Positions 18,590 to 28,912 of a DNA stretch of 64,000 nt are shown in pieces. The DNA comes from Cyrtodaria siliqua (Eukaryota > Mollusca > Bivalvia > Adapedonta > Hiatellidae). The notes under the pieces were generated by a model. The model had not been told where the DNA came from, made no database searches, and saw only the letters and a list, made by a program, of their open reading frames with translations. The stretch lies in assembly GCA_037043455.1 (NCBI GenBank), contig JAWPHD010004488.1, positions 1-64,000 of the forward strand. The letters are read 5' to 3'. The translations under genes and the position numbers were made by a program. Position 1 is the first letter of the stretch. Each line of letters opens with the position of its first letter.

Positions 18590-18790
18590 CGGCAGATCTT
18601 TTTAGTGGTAGAGACAGGCAATCTCATTTTTCCTTGGTAGAACCAATACTGTATACCTCCCGCCATCCGTAAGAATGGACACATTATCACTTTACAAGTG
18701 GAGCTCCAAGTGCGATTCGAACCCGCAGGGTGAGAGGCGAGAACATTCTCTAGACGAAGCGTCTTTACTATCCGGCCACAGAGTCGATAC
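18590..18790 (-). mobile_element. tRNA-derived SINE-like repeat
   Basis: Read on the minus strand, the copy opens with a tRNA-like head: TGGCCGGATAGTAAAGACGC resembles a Pol III A box, and GGGTTCGAATCG resembles a B box with one change from the GGTTCGANTCC consensus. It is followed by a non-tRNA body containing GGTTCTACCAAGG and GAGATTGCCTGTCTC. The tRNA part cannot fold into a normal cloverleaf with a CCA-side acceptor stem, so this is a retroposed SINE rather than a tRNA gene. The borders are approximate, since I see no clear target duplication. Confidence 0.55.
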
Positions 18791-19140
18791 CAAGTTAGCA
18801 AATTATATATATTTAACTGTAAATCTTTCAATCTTGATGAGTTGAAATATGTTAAGATCTTTTGTATTTTCACCCTCATCTATTAGTTATTTGATGGTAA
18901 TTGCAGTCACTCGAACATTTAGATAGTTAAAAGACGATCACATGATCAATTTAAGCTACGTTCATTTGCCAATGAACTTTACGATAAACTACTTTCATCC
19001 GCCATTCATAGAGTGTGCGTAAAAACAACAGCAACCCCTATTTATTCTAATAATTTGTTTTAATAAATTAAGAAAATAAGTACTTTTAGGATAGTAATTG
19101 CAATTAAGCTTGCTCACAAAAAAATGCTTTTTTGTCTAAA
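18791..19140. other. Non-coding stretch, no recognised feature
   Basis: AT-rich unique sequence between the SINE-like repeat and an R-family fragment. I see no splice-flanked reading frame, RNA gene or repeat. If the IgGFc-like exons are real, this would be intron downstream of the last exon seen. Confidence 0.5.
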
Positions 19141-19290
19141 GAAATATAAAAAGATCGGACAGGAAAAGTAGCATTCACGGAGGACAGTCAACCACAAAAC
19201 ACAGAAACAAACAAGGAAACAGACAAACAAGAAGGCAAAAGTAATAATAAAAGTAAACGACATCACAAACACAAAAGGGTTGACAATAAA
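19141..19290 (+). repeat. R-family dispersed repeat, 5' fragment
   Basis: It starts at GAAATATAAAAAGATCGGAC and runs through CAGTCAACCACAAAACACA and AACACAAAAGGGTTGACAA. This matches the reverse complement of the right part of the 548-bp insertion at 28913-29460. It stops just before the GGCTACCGCC core found in fuller copies, so it is a truncated copy. The apparent minus-strand reading frame through it is a by-product of the sequence and is not conserved between copies. Confidence 0.75.
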
Positions 19291-19648
19291 GTCACGTTTA
19301 TTATGCATGAAAATGTATATTCATATGTATGTATGTCTATATAACGATGTACGTGTGCACAAGTTTAATAAAACATATATTCTGTTCTGTTTAAATTACG
19401 ATAGATTTATATTCTTTCAATTAGCTAAATAATAGGTACAACTCATAAAAAATTCTATGTCTGTTAGTTATGTTTATAAAATAATACCGATTTTAATTGT
19501 GTCATTTACATTCCTAAATAACAACAACAATGAGTTCTTCACACATCATGTGACAATACATTTGAGAGATATTTATAAAATATAAGCTAACTGACTTAAC
19601 ATTACTTAATAAATATTTGACGTTAACAAAAATCAAAAAGCAGGTTAC

Positions 19649-19799
19649 CGTTTGAAAAGTTCGAAATGAGGTGGACTGATGGTCCAAGGACATCAGTTGG
19701 CAATATATGACCACCTGTCGTTTTACTGGCACCGTTCTTCCAGAGGAGATACACAGATACCTCCAACTGCGGCCTGGTAACCATAACTTCGATGATAAT
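19649..19799 (-). CDS. Candidate exon, IgGFc-binding-type domain (C-terminal piece)
   Basis: On the minus strand an acceptor TTTTTTAG (ends at 19800) opens 50 codons without a stop, and a donor CG|GTAACC follows 19649. The reading begins IIIEVMVTRPQLEVSVYLLW and includes GGHILPTDVLG. In IgGFc-binding-protein N-terminal domains, found in secreted mucin-like and adhesive proteins and expanded in molluscs, a 'V-V-Y' strand followed by a conserved LPTDVLG turn is typical. The exon starts in phase 0, which is the phase in which the upstream candidate exon at 34805-34594 ends. It ends in phase 1. The next exon is not visible and may lie beyond the satellite array. Function as a secreted adhesion or immune-type protein is inferred from the family only. 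The assignment rests on motif recall, not a search, and a pseudogene is possible. Confidence 0.55.
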
Positions 19800-20725
19800 C
19801 TAAAAAACGTATAATTCACACGAAATTCTTACTGTAAACACGTATAGACATTTTGAGCAGATACATGTACGTGTAAACAGGTTAAACTGACGCCAATTTA
19901 AGATACTCTACAAGAAATGGTTATAGGACACTAACCCGGTCGATATCTTCGCCCCGATTTTTATACATAACGACCCTTGTTAGAACCCCATGTAATATTA
20001 CAAGTATCGACCTGGTGAATATTTCTATAACTGTTTCATCGCATCCTTTATGTTCCATCCTTTTAATTTTTGTTTAAAATGTAATATCTTAGAACCACTT
20101 TCACCAAATAGTCATGCACGTTGAGAGTGCAGACATACTTTACACAAAAAAGTGCGTGAAGAAGTTTGATAACGAAGTTATAGCAAAATGTACCATTACT
20201 TAACTTTATCAGCATAAATGAGGAAAATCGTCATATAGAAACCACAGCACCCAAACGCAATGGTACCATAGATCCGCACTGTACCACAAACACAGAGCAA
20301 ATTAACTATACAGTTCACAACAGAAAATGGGTGGTGAAGACAGGGTTACCGATTTGGAACGGTCAGTAGTCAATATGGCCCACTGGTTAGCCTAAATCGA
20401 TTTTAAGTGTACATAACCTCGATATCATCCTGTCTTCAGCGCTCATATTGACAAGACAGTGTAAATAAAAGCATATCCCGTCAAAAGGAAATATCTTAAA
20501 ATAAAGCCCACATCCAGAGAAATTAGGAAACGATACACGTATATGTTATTGTAAATTCATATAAAAACATAATTAGAAACACCTCAGGATGTATCCAGAA
20601 TTAAACTGAACAACTGGAAGCGCTGAACAATGGTATGTTACTAGAATAAAAAAAAGGCTTTTTCAAAGGAGAATGCCGCACGAAATGCAATAATTGGCAT
20701 ATGTGTTACACGTTTAATAACAACG
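19800..20725. other. Intron-like stretch with one diverged R-family copy
   Basis: Unique AT-rich DNA between the candidate exon at 19649-19799 and the target-site duplication of the large TIR element. A diverged R copy occupies about 20338-20470: it has CAGGGTTACCGATTTGGAACGG-like sequence matching the R core, then CAGTGTAAATAAA. I see nothing else in it. Confidence 0.5.
20338..20470 (+). repeat. R-family dispersed repeat, diverged core copy
   Basis: Segments GGTTACC..TTGGAACGGTCAGTAG, GGCCCACTGG and GACAGTGTAAATAAA align in order with the R-family core seen at 42300-42450 and, reversed, at 29200-29310. The intervening sequence is diverged. Borders are approximate. Confidence 0.5.
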
Positions 20726-20731
20726 TAACAT
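20726..20731. repeat. Target-site duplication TAACAT, left copy
   Basis: TAACAT directly precedes the left terminal inverted repeat. The same six bases directly follow the right one at 34409-34414. Confidence 0.75.
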
Positions 20732-21174
20732 CACCCCCGGTATCCGTATAATATGAACGCGGGTCGGATAAGGCCATACGCGGGTACGGGAAAGACGCGT
20801 CACATTACATGTACGCTCAATATTTGTCATTTATTTAAATATTAGATTCGTTATATAATTAGTTTTTGCTTTGTTAGATTCCCTGAATATTTTTCTTCGC
20901 ATCCATATCTTATGTTTTTCATTTTAATAGTGTTTTAGGCAAATTTAATCCGTTTTGAACTGGGCAGATCGGAAAAATCCGTGTCAACAATTGACATTTC
21001 GTCGATTTTTCAATTATACAGTAATTTTGACACGATAATAAGGACATGCACATGTAAAACATTCATTCTGTTAGTCATTTTGTCTCTATTTGGTCCCTTA
21101 ATACTAACTAAGGGTTTTTAATCTGGCGTTGTGTGAGGGTGGGGTCCCAGAAAGTGGATAAGTCTTACGACGGC
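20732..21174 (+). repeat. Left terminal inverted repeat of the 13.7-kb element
   Basis: It pairs base by base, with small changes, with 34408-33967 on the other strand. The outer 80 bases are GC-rich and the inner part AT-rich. Landmarks shared by both arms are GGGTCGGATAAGGCCATACG, GTCAACAATTGACATTTCG, CTAAGGGTTTTTAATCTGGC and GGGTCCCAGAAAGTGGATAA. Beyond 21174 only short GATAAGTA-NCAACG motifs continue. Confidence 0.85.
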
Positions 21175-21320
21175 CATAGATAAGTACCAACGTTATGTAG
21201 TAAAATTGATGGATAAGTATCAACGCATTTCAGAAATATAGCTCTTTTATGTTGTAACTTCATCAGAACAGGGAATTTAAGCTAAATTTTGCAACAAAAC
21301 CACATCTAACTAGGCTTTTT

Positions 21321-21692
21321 CAGGTTTGATATTACATTTTTTCAGCAACTAGGACAAGTAAGTTACTTACACAATTTACTTGTCCCCTTCAAATTTACTT
21401 GTCCCCGCACTTCATGTAAAAGTGATACAAAAAACAAGATCAATCATGAAAGTGACATTGCATTCCCTCAGTTGCATTCCACCAATGAAAACATCATGTT
21501 TTTTATTTGTCATTTACAATGTTCTCACCAATGTTTTGACATTTTTTCAGTCACAAGTTTTAAAGATGTAAAATTAATTTCTTGTTATAAAATTTAGTTG
21601 TCTGTAGGACAGGTCACTTGGGGCAATTAACTTGTCCCCAGTAAAATCTACATGGCACAGGACAAGGGGACAACTGTTAATATCAAACCCTG
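21321..21692. mobile_element. 372-bp MITE with short TIRs
   Basis: It begins CAGGTTTGATATTA and ends with TAATATCAAACCCTG, so the ends are inverted repeats of about 14 bases (CAGG(G)TTTGATATTA). Inside, ACTTGTCCCC occurs several times in direct and inverted form (GGACAAG, CTTGTCCCC), giving a strongly self-complementary sequence. The flanks are both T-rich (TTTTT on each side), so the target duplication is unclear. A CAGGG-type end is common in hAT-derived MITEs, and that link is inference. A 63-codon open frame inside has no coding signs. Confidence 0.55.
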
Positions 21693-22087
21693 TTTTTATA
21701 CAGTGTATTATATACTATCAGTACAAGTGATATAGAGAAATTCTTTTGCTACTGCTGCACTGAAAGATTTGATATTTTATCGAAAATAACTACTTCTAAC
21801 TAAGTACTAGTATATAATATATTTTTCTGGCGTATTTTATTTTCTTGAGTATATGAACAGCCTCTTTAATTTGTAATCTTAATGATATCCTTTCAGTATA
21901 TTATATTATAACAGGACCTGTGCATCCTTTCATATACGCAAAGAAGAGAGACAACTGTATGTTATTCTACGATAAAATACAGCTGTTCCATTAATTCCCC
22001 GCGTATATTTCATCCGTTGGAAGCGCCGATTTACATGACGTCATTTGGCAATTATACGTCACGAAGACAACCCCCCCCCCCCACTTC
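21693..22087. other. Internal unique DNA of the TIR element, ending in a 12-C run
   Basis: AT-rich sequence with no gene. Its right end carries GACGTCATTTGGCAATTATACGTC-like palindromic half-sites and then a run of 12 C at 22071-22082. The C run adjoins the truncation point of the gypsy copy. Confidence 0.5.
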
Positions 22088-22915
22088 AAAACTTCGCAAG
22101 GACTTTTTAAGTTCAAGGTCATGCCCTTTGGTCTCGTAAACGCCCCAGCAACATTCTGTAGGTTGATGAGGAAAGTCCTGAAGGATTTGTCCAACACAGA
22201 CAGTTTTGTAGATGACATCCTGGTGTTTACAACAACATTGGAAGACCATATTAAGGCTCTACGTAATCTGTTCGAACGGCTACGCCGGTTTAAACTGACT
22301 GCAAAACCTAGCAAGTGTCACATAGGTTACGCAGATATAGAGTGTCTGGGTCAAGTTGTCGGGAGGGATCAGAAATTGAAACCCAACCCCGACAAGGTTA
22401 AGGCAATTCAGGAAGCACCAAGACCCGAGACAAAGAAACAAGTTAGGTCATTTTTAGGGTTGGCGGGTTTTTACCAGGAGCGAGCTTTTGTCTCTTTAAA
22501 GGGGAGTCTGGTCAAAACCCCAATACTAAAATTACCTGAACTTGACCAGGAGTTTATCCTCAGAACGGATGCCTCCGATATCGGGGTGGGTGCAGTCCTA
22601 CTGCAAGAGCAAGATGGGTGTAGTCTCCCCGTGGCTTACGCAAGTCGGAAACTTCTACCGCGGGAATGTAACTACTCTGTGATCGAAAGGGAGTGTCTTG
22701 CAGTAGTGTTGGGTGTCAGTAAATTCCACCGATATGTTTTTGATAAGGAATTTGTCTTGGAGACTGACTACCAACCGTTAGCTTATATGAATAAAGCAAA
22801 GGTAGCTAACAGTAGGTTAATGAGGTGGGCACTGACTCTGCAGCCTTACCGGATGAAAATTAAAGCGATCCGAGGAAAGGACAATATTGGGGCAGACTAT
22901 TTAAGTCGCCGCACA
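22088..22915 (+). pseudogene. Truncated Ty3/gypsy RT-RNase H (upstream copy)
   Basis: One open frame (from about 22088, Met at 22121, stop at 22916-22918). It begins inside RT at KVMPFGLVNAPATF, so the palm aspartate motif of RT domain A is already lost. The polymerase motif FVDD is at 22205-22216. After FLGLAGFY at about 22470 a 31-residue in-frame gap removes part of the thumb-connection region that the downstream copy retains. RNase H follows with TDASDIGVGAVLL, IERECLAVVLGV and ETDYQPL, and the frame ends NIGADYLSRRT. Such enzymes copy the retrotransposon RNA into DNA in cytoplasmic particles. This copy cannot work as RT because its N-terminal half is missing. There is no integrase between the RNase H stop and the LTR, which agrees with the domain order of the downstream copy. 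Confidence 0.9.
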
Positions 22916-23122
22916 TAATGACCGGTTTAATACAATAGTGTATTGCAGTGTAATGTACTATAGTAGTTTATGTTACGACAGTGTAGTGTAAAATTGTAGA
23001 ATATTGTTGACATTTTAATGTAACTTATTATGCAACCATGTCTTTTGCTAGGACTAATTAATAGTTTAAGTAACCATTTTGTTGAATTTTAAAAAGTGTA
23101 GCACTTTCTTTAAGTGGGGAGA
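22916..23122 (+). other. Gypsy 3' untranslated region and polypurine tract (upstream copy)
   Basis: The 200 bases after the RNase H stop are non-coding and end in a purine run AAGTGGGGAGA at 23112-23122 directly before the LTR. That is the expected plus-strand primer of an LTR retrotransposon. The same sequence precedes the right LTR at 30577-30780. Confidence 0.85.
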
Positions 23123-24730
23123 TGTTGTCACAAAATGTCACGGGTAGAGCGTATTGGTCGTACATAGCTCTTGTAAGTTATCAGTTACACCCAATCTGTT
23201 GTTCGAGTTCACCATATCCATGATATATTCATGTAACACGTAAAAGCGTGCACATTTTAAGTGGCCGCCAGAGAGGCCGTGTCATAAGTTTAGTTTTGTG
23301 CTAATGCATGTAAACGTATAGGTCTATCTGACTTAAACGGCAAAATTGTATAAGGGGCCTCTCGTGTAGATTCAATACTGCAGATTTAGCCACGTTTGTC
23401 ACGGACTGAACGGGGGAAATAATGGTTTGGGCGTTATGTTTGCTATAAAACCCATTGTCTTCTAGTTCTTGCCGGGATGATCGATAGTTACTTTGTTGGA
23501 ACAGAGATTGGACGGCAAAATGCACAGGCAACATGTGGTTAGTAGTTATTTTATTAAACTTTTATCGTACATTTGTATTCAGTGGGCGGCGCCATCTTGT
23601 TTGGCGGTTACGACATCCGGTTAGCATTGATGTTTCTCAAACATTAACTTTAGACTAGCATATGATTTTGAAGTTACTTTATTAGATGTAATTATTGATC
23701 GATCATTAATTGTAAACAATATTAATTTGATAACAGTGGATAATAGATGCATTAGTTAACGTTGGCGTATAACTCAGTGATTGTAATACACGATTGTTAA
23801 CATTAGTTAACAATGAGATGAGTGAATAGGATAAATGTTCGACGCGTATGCATAGCGTTGTATAATGTGGTCATTAGTTGACATGCGTGCATGCATAGCT
23901 CAATGAGTGTAATATACGAGTGATTTGATCATTTTTACATTACATGTATAAGGGGCATTGATTACCAGCGACGTACATGGCGTATACATGGCGTTGTAAA
24001 ATATGTATACATTGCTACTCATCATTAGTACAGCTTACATATATTTATTGAATAATAATTTGTTTGGATAATGATAATTATGCAAGATAGTTATGTTTGT
24101 CAACCGACATCTAAAACGTATGTATAATTACAGCCTAAGCCATCCAGGATATAATCCATCCAGGGTTGGAGATAAGCCATCCAGGTTTGGATATTCCGGA
24201 GTGGAGCTAAGCTTCCACGATTAACGTTACGAGCGATGGAGACGGTCCCCGTACCTGCGCAGTATGGCCAGGTTTTATTAACGACAACCCCCGGGACACA
24301 AGGTGGGCCCGTCATCAGTCCTCACTGGAGGAACATCACCCACAATCTCAGTGGAGGTTAACCATCATTACATCGCGTCATCAACCCTTACAGAAGGCAT
24401 TTGATGACAATCATCCATTGAATTCGCGCATCATCATCTTCATGAGCTCTCGCGCATCACAGTTATCGCGCTAGATCATACATCAACATTGTTAGAACTT
24501 TAACAACACTTTAGTGTCTTATACATTCAGTATTTATAACAATACTAAGAACGTCTTAAACGTTCATGAGAACATTCTTTTCATAGTTCATTTGTGTATT
24601 CACTTGTTATTTTAGATAATTGTATATATACTAAACATATTTTAAAAGTTGCATTAAACTTATGTAAATGCATTCTCCGTCATTGATTCTTTCCTGAGTT
24701 AGCCTCAACCACTAGGGTCATCCTGTGACA
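23123..24730 (+). mobile_element. Gypsy LTR, shared by both copies (1608 bp)
   Basis: It begins TGTTGTCACAAAATGTCACG and ends GGTCATCCTGTGACA, so it has the usual TG...CA ends within a short inverted repeat. The right LTR at 30781-32388 has the same length, and by eye there are about 30 differences, close to 98% identity. It lies 3' to the upstream truncated copy and 5' to the downstream copy, followed by a primer binding site, so it serves as 3' LTR of one and 5' LTR of the other. Near 24135-24190 it carries three imperfect GCCATCCAGG repeats. Minus-strand frames inside it (for example 24100-24315) recur in the other LTR simply because the LTRs are copies. Confidence 0.93.
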
Positions 24731-24732
24731 AC

Positions 24733-24750
24733 TGGTGTCAGAAGTGGGAT
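24733..24750 (+). promoter_or_regulatory. Primer binding site, tRNA-Leu type
   Basis: TGGTGTCAGAAGTGGGAT starts two bases after the LTR. It is complementary to the 3' end of animal leucine tRNAs (…CACTTCTGACACCA). It would prime minus-strand DNA synthesis. Confidence 0.8.
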
Positions 24751-25394
24751 TTTGGGCGACTACGGAGGGAAAGAATCAATAAGTGATCTTTATTATGATA
24801 TACTAAATCTCTACTTATTATTTTAGAATTGTGTACCACCCTCTGATCCATCAAGGCGACTGTCGACGATCACGGCCACAGCTTGGAAGACAAGTCAAGA
24901 CACGACAAGGGTAGGGTGAGTCCAAACTGTTGTTTTGTCCGTTATTTCCTTGGCGCGAGGTCGCAGTGGTCTACACGATTGGGTCTGAGGCACTTTTGCT
25001 CAATTTGGGTGTTTGTTTTTACCTCCCTTGATATACACATAGTATCCAATTAGGTTGGCGAACAAGACGTTCTACTCATGTTGTGACACTCGAGTATACT
25101 TATATTGTTGGGAGAAGTAAATATACATGTACATGTTATACACATTTCTATGATTGTTTAAGGTTTATGTCCAATATCAAATATAGATATTTTATGTAGT
25201 GTATATGTTTTGTGGAAGCTAGATACTATCTATACATAACCGTAAGTAGTTAGCGCTAGTACAAATGTGTATGTAACTTGTCCTATGATGATGCCCAGGT
25301 ATTTACTGAGGACACAGATACTTACCATTAGTAGTTAGGTGAGTAGAATTATTAGTTACGTGTGTATTGTAATTATTGTAGTTAGTAGTCCACA
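24751..25394 (+). other. Gypsy leader between primer site and gag
   Basis: Non-coding in all plus frames. It would hold the packaging signal in a working element. I see no further motif. Confidence 0.6.
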
Positions 25395-25778
25395 ATGTCC
25401 ATAGACATGACGTCTATAAAGGAACTTACGGAGATGGGTAAGGAGTTAGGGTATGCTGGAGAGGAGCTTAGAACCTTTGTTAAAGACGAACAGGCTAGGG
25501 AAAGGGAATTTAGACTTAAGGAAAGAGAATTAGCAAAGCAAGAAAGAGATGAAGAGAAAGATAGGTTAGAATTAGAAAGTAGATTAGCTAAAGAGAAGCT
25601 AGATGCTGAGAAAGATAGGTTAGAAGTAGAAAGTAGATTACCTAAAGAGAAGCTAGAATTAGAAAGTAGATTAGCTAAAGAGAAGATAGAATTAGAAGGG
25701 ATGTTAGCTAAAGAGAAGCTAGATGCTGATAAAGCGAAGTTAGAATTAGAAGGTAGGTTAGCTAAAGAGAAGAGATGA
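25395..25778 (+). pseudogene. Gag N-terminal coiled-coil segment
   Basis: 127 codons starting MSIDMTSIKELTEMGKELGY. From residue 35 it is a Lys/Glu/Arg-rich repeat of the type LAKEKLELESR, in about 10-residue steps, which predicts a long coiled coil. The frame ends in an early TGA after LAKEKR at 25776-25778. A different frame continues at 25894, so one or more indels broke this gene in the repeated part, where slippage is likely. Coiled-coil N-termini ahead of the capsid domain are usual in this gag group. The start is chosen because it is the first Met after the leader. Confidence 0.8.
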
Positions 25779-26598
25779 TGAAAGTAGATTAGTAAGGGAG
25801 AAGAAAGAGGCGGATAAAGAGCAGATAGAAATAGCACGGCAGTTAGAACATGAGAGGGTCGAAACAGATGGTAGACTAACTAAGGCTAAGGCAATGATGG
25901 AGAAGGAGAAATCAGAGTTTGAGCATAAGTTAGCTTTAGAGTTGGAAGCAGCTAAGACGCATAGTAAGGACAGTGGAACTGTAGGGAAAGATAGTCATTC
26001 TGGGAAGGTAAAAGGTCCGAAGTTACCATACTTTGATGCTGACAAAGATAACATGGACAGTTACTTGTTACGGTTTGAACGTTATGCTGAGTTACAAGAA
26101 TGGACCAAAGATAAGTGGGCAGTTCATTTAAGTGCGTTATTGAGAGGCAATGCCTTAGATGTATTTTCTAGATTAACTAGTGTAGATTCTCTTGAATATG
26201 ACAAGTTAAAAGATGCTCTGCTAAAGAGATTTGAGTTAACTGAAAAAGGTTTTAGAAAGCGGTTTAGAGCTTGTTTGCCTGAAAAAGGCGAGTCATTTAT
26301 TCAGTTTATTATTAAGTCTAGAAATTACTTAGATAGGTGGTTAGAGTTAGGGAAGGTAGCGCAGACTTATCAGGGCCTCATAGATTTCTTGTTGCGGAAC
26401 CAGCTATTCAATGTTTGTAGTAGAGATCTGTTCTTATTTCTTAAAGAAAGAAAACTAACTAGTGTAGATGAAATGGCAACGCAAGCAGATCAGTTTGCCG
26501 AGGCTAGAGGTGGAGCTCATAATGTAGTGTCGAAAGACAGAACTTTTAGAGATAGGCAAGGGGACGATCATAGTAATAAACAGAAAGGCCAGAGTTGA
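25779..26598 (+). pseudogene. Gag capsid domain, SCAN-like
   Basis: Open from about 25890 to a TGA at 26596-26598. After more coiled coil comes KGPKLPYFDADKDNMDSYLL, RFERYAELQEWTKDKWAVHL and LLKRFELTEKGFRKRF. Then LPEKGESFIQFI leads to an all-helical stretch ending LKERKLTSVDEMATQADQFAEAR. This is the capsid fold related to the vertebrate SCAN domain, found in Gmr1-like gypsy gags. It would form the particle shell. The TGA lies in the same frame as the downstream zinc-knuckle segment at 26623, so it looks like a nonsense mutation rather than the natural gag end. Confidence 0.85.
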
Positions 26599-27174
26599 AA
26601 CTATAGAGGTGGAGGTAGTTCGATGGGTACTAGAGGAGGTAACAATAGTGGTAACATAGGTAGACCTTTTATTCGTTGTCGTCACTGTAATGGGAATCAT
26701 GCTTCACATGAGTGTAGGAAAGCGGTGAAAGTGTCCGCTGTCGTAGACAATTTTAGTGACACTAGTAGAGGAGACAACAATGTAGGGAGCCAGAACCAAG
26801 GTTTTAACAACCCATGGAATTTCGGTAGAGGTAGAGGTGGTCAAAACCGAGGTAGAGGTAGAGGCAGAGGTAGTAATAGTCCGGTTATTAAAACCGAGAG
26901 TAGTCGCTGTTGTGTTAGATCGGATGGTGTAATGGCGAAGATCGGAACATGTCTCTTTCCGTATGCAAATCTTTCAACGGCAGATGGTAGAGTGAATGGC
27001 ACGGACGTAATTGTAATGAGGGATACAGGTTGTACAGGTGTGGTAGTTAGGCGTAGTTTAGTTACGGATGACCAGTTGGTAGGTAAACAGTCACCGTGTA
27101 TGTTGTTAAATAAGTCGGTAGTCGGTAGAGCACGTGCCAATAGCGAAAATAGATGTAGATACACCTTTCTTTAA
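26599..27174 (+). pseudogene. Gag zinc knuckle and start of protease
   Basis: Same frame as the capsid segment. It contains CRHCNGNHASHEC (Cys-X2-Cys-X3-His-X4-Cys, one residue shorter than the usual X4 spacing), then an RGRGGQNRGRGRGRG basic tract, both RNA-binding features. An aspartic protease follows: its catalytic triplet Asp-Thr-Gly is at about 27022-27030 within MRDTGCTGVVVRRSLV. The frame ends at 27174 in out-of-phase sequence, while the true reading continues in another frame from about 27134, so an indel lies at about 27130-27140. Confidence 0.85.
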
Positions 27175-27730
27175 AGGGACTACAAAGGCACTATGTATGG
27201 ACGACCCGATGTATGATTTAACGATAGGGAACATAGAAGGCTCAGCACTTCCGGTAATGTCCGATTTTAGAAGTAGCATTAGTAATGCAGTAGAGACTAG
27301 AGCGCAGGTTCTGAAGCAAACTCAGGCTTATAGAAAATTAAAGGTTCCTGCAGCCGTAGGTGACATATCCAAAGCGGAGTTTATAGAAGCACAAACTCAA
27401 GACGAGTCATTAGGTCCTTGTAAAGTGAAGGCCAAGGATGGTGTAGTGAAGAAGTGTAAAGGGTCCGGTAGTTGTAAGTTTGTACCTACCCAGTATAGAA
27501 CGACAGTGCTTAAGGTAGCTCATGAGTCGATTATGGGAGGTCATTTAGGCGTAAAGAAAACGTCAGATAGAGTATTGGCAGAATTTTATTGGCCAGGCGT
27601 TAGTGGAGATGTAACTAGGTATTGTAGGTCCTGCGATGTATGCCAAAGGACAGTACCAAAAGGTCGAGTGACCAAAGTACATTTAGGTCAGATGCCACTG
27701 ATAGATACACCATTTAAGCGGGTAACATAG
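27134..27730 (+). pseudogene. Protease tail and integrase zinc-binding domain
   Basis: The frame begins with the end of the protease (PMYDLTIGNIEG). It then gives the integrase HHCC zinc domain: VAHESIMGGHLG, then FYWPG, then CRSCDVCQ, at about 27508-27650. The sequence PLIDTPFKRV marks entry to the catalytic core, but a frameshift at about 27727 produces a TAG. The position of the integrase directly after protease, before RT, is the noteworthy point. Confidence 0.88.
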
Positions 27731-28065
27731 TTGGACCAATTTTTCCAGTGTCGGATAGGAAAAATAGGTACATTTTAACCATGGTAGACTATGCAACTAG
27801 GTATCCGGAGGCAGTAGCATTGCCCTCAATTGAAACTGTGAGAGTAGCTGAGGCATTAGTTGATATGTTCAGTAGGCTAGGTGTACCAGAGGAAATGCTG
27901 ACTGATTGTGGGTCACAGTTTACGTCAGAACTTATGGCTGAAGTAAGCAGGTTACTGTCTTTGCGTCAAATCATGACAACACCATATCACTCTATGTGTA
28001 ACGGGTTAGTCGAACGATTTAACGGGACGTTAAAGCAAATGTTACGGCGTATGTGTACAGTGTGA
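27731..28065 (+). pseudogene. Integrase catalytic core
   Basis: 105 open codons with the D,D-35-E signature: TMVDYATRYPEA (first Asp), MLTDCGSQFTSEL (second Asp), and NGLVERFNGTLK (Glu). In a working element the enzyme joins the DNA copy to the host chromosome. A TGA at 28063-28065 interrupts the frame, and the same frame continues after it with PKDWDKYFNALLFAFREIPQ, so this is a single nonsense change. Methionines here are internal and not real starts. Confidence 0.9.
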
Positions 28066-28912
28066 CCCAAAGATTGGGACAAGTATTTCAATGCTTTATT
28101 GTTTGCATTTAGAGAGATTCCACAAGAGAGTTTAGGAATTTCTCCGTTTGAGTTATTGTACGGTAGATCAGTTAGAGGTCCCATGAGGATTCTTAGAGAG
28201 ATGTGGGCAGGTGAAGTCGATAGTGATGAGGTTAAAACTACATATCAGTATGTTTTAGATCTGAAGGAGAAACTAGAGGAGACTTGTAAGATAGCTCAAA
28301 GTCAGTTAGTTAAGGCAAGTACCAAGTACAAACGGTACTATGACCAGAAAGCTAGAGCTAGGAAATTTAAGATAGATGACCAGGTGTTACTGTTACTCCC
28401 GACCGACAATAACAAGTTGTTATTACAATGGAAAGCTCCGTTTTACGTTAGAGGGATAGTGAACACTATGGATTACCGTATCGAGATAAACGGAAAGTTA
28501 AAGACCTTTCATGCGAATATGCTGAAAGAGTATATCAGTAGAACCGCTAATGTGCAACAAGGGGTGTTAACTGTAGTTAATGTTGCAGTTATTGAGGATA
28601 GTGAGGAAGACAGTAGTGAGGACACTAGTCCCATGTATTTTCCCACTAGTGTAGGTAGGGAGACAGCAGCCGATGTAGACATATCGGGCATGCTTAGTGT
28701 CGAGCAGCAACGAGAGATTGGTAGTTTACTCTCGGAGTTCAGTGATGTCTTGTCCGAAAACCCGGTGCAGACAGATGGAGTGCAACATGATATTGTACTC
28801 ACATCAGGGGAACCAATTAGAATTAAGGGGTATCCCATTCCATTTCACTCCCGATCAATTGTTGATGAGGAGGTGAAAGACATGTTGAAAATGGGTGTCA
28901 TCGAACCTTCAA
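28066..28912 (+). pseudogene. Integrase C-terminal part and N-terminal RT linker
   Basis: In frame with the core. The first part (FAFREIPQESLGISPFELLY, then GRSVRGPM) is the typical end of the gypsy integrase core and its C-terminal domain. A basic region with VLLLLPTDNNKLLLQWKAPF and HANMLKEYI follows. From about 28680 the text changes to the RT lead-in: EFSDVLSENPVQTDGVQHDI, then IRIKGYPIPFHSR and MLKMGVIEPS. So integrase runs straight into RT. The RT frame is then cut by an inserted 548-bp repeat at 28912/28913. Confidence 0.88.

Noticed and set aside
21380..21571. 63-codon plus-strand frame
   Set aside because: It lies within a self-complementary MITE, with no coding features.
24100..24315. 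71-codon minus-strand frame found twice (also 31758-31973)
   Set aside because: Its recurrence is explained by the LTR pair. It has no domain and no codon-level conservation beyond the DNA identity.
26596..26598. Programmed stop readthrough between gag and pol
   Set aside because: The TGA lies before the zinc knuckle, which belongs to gag, and other stops and frameshifts surround it. A nonsense mutation is simpler.
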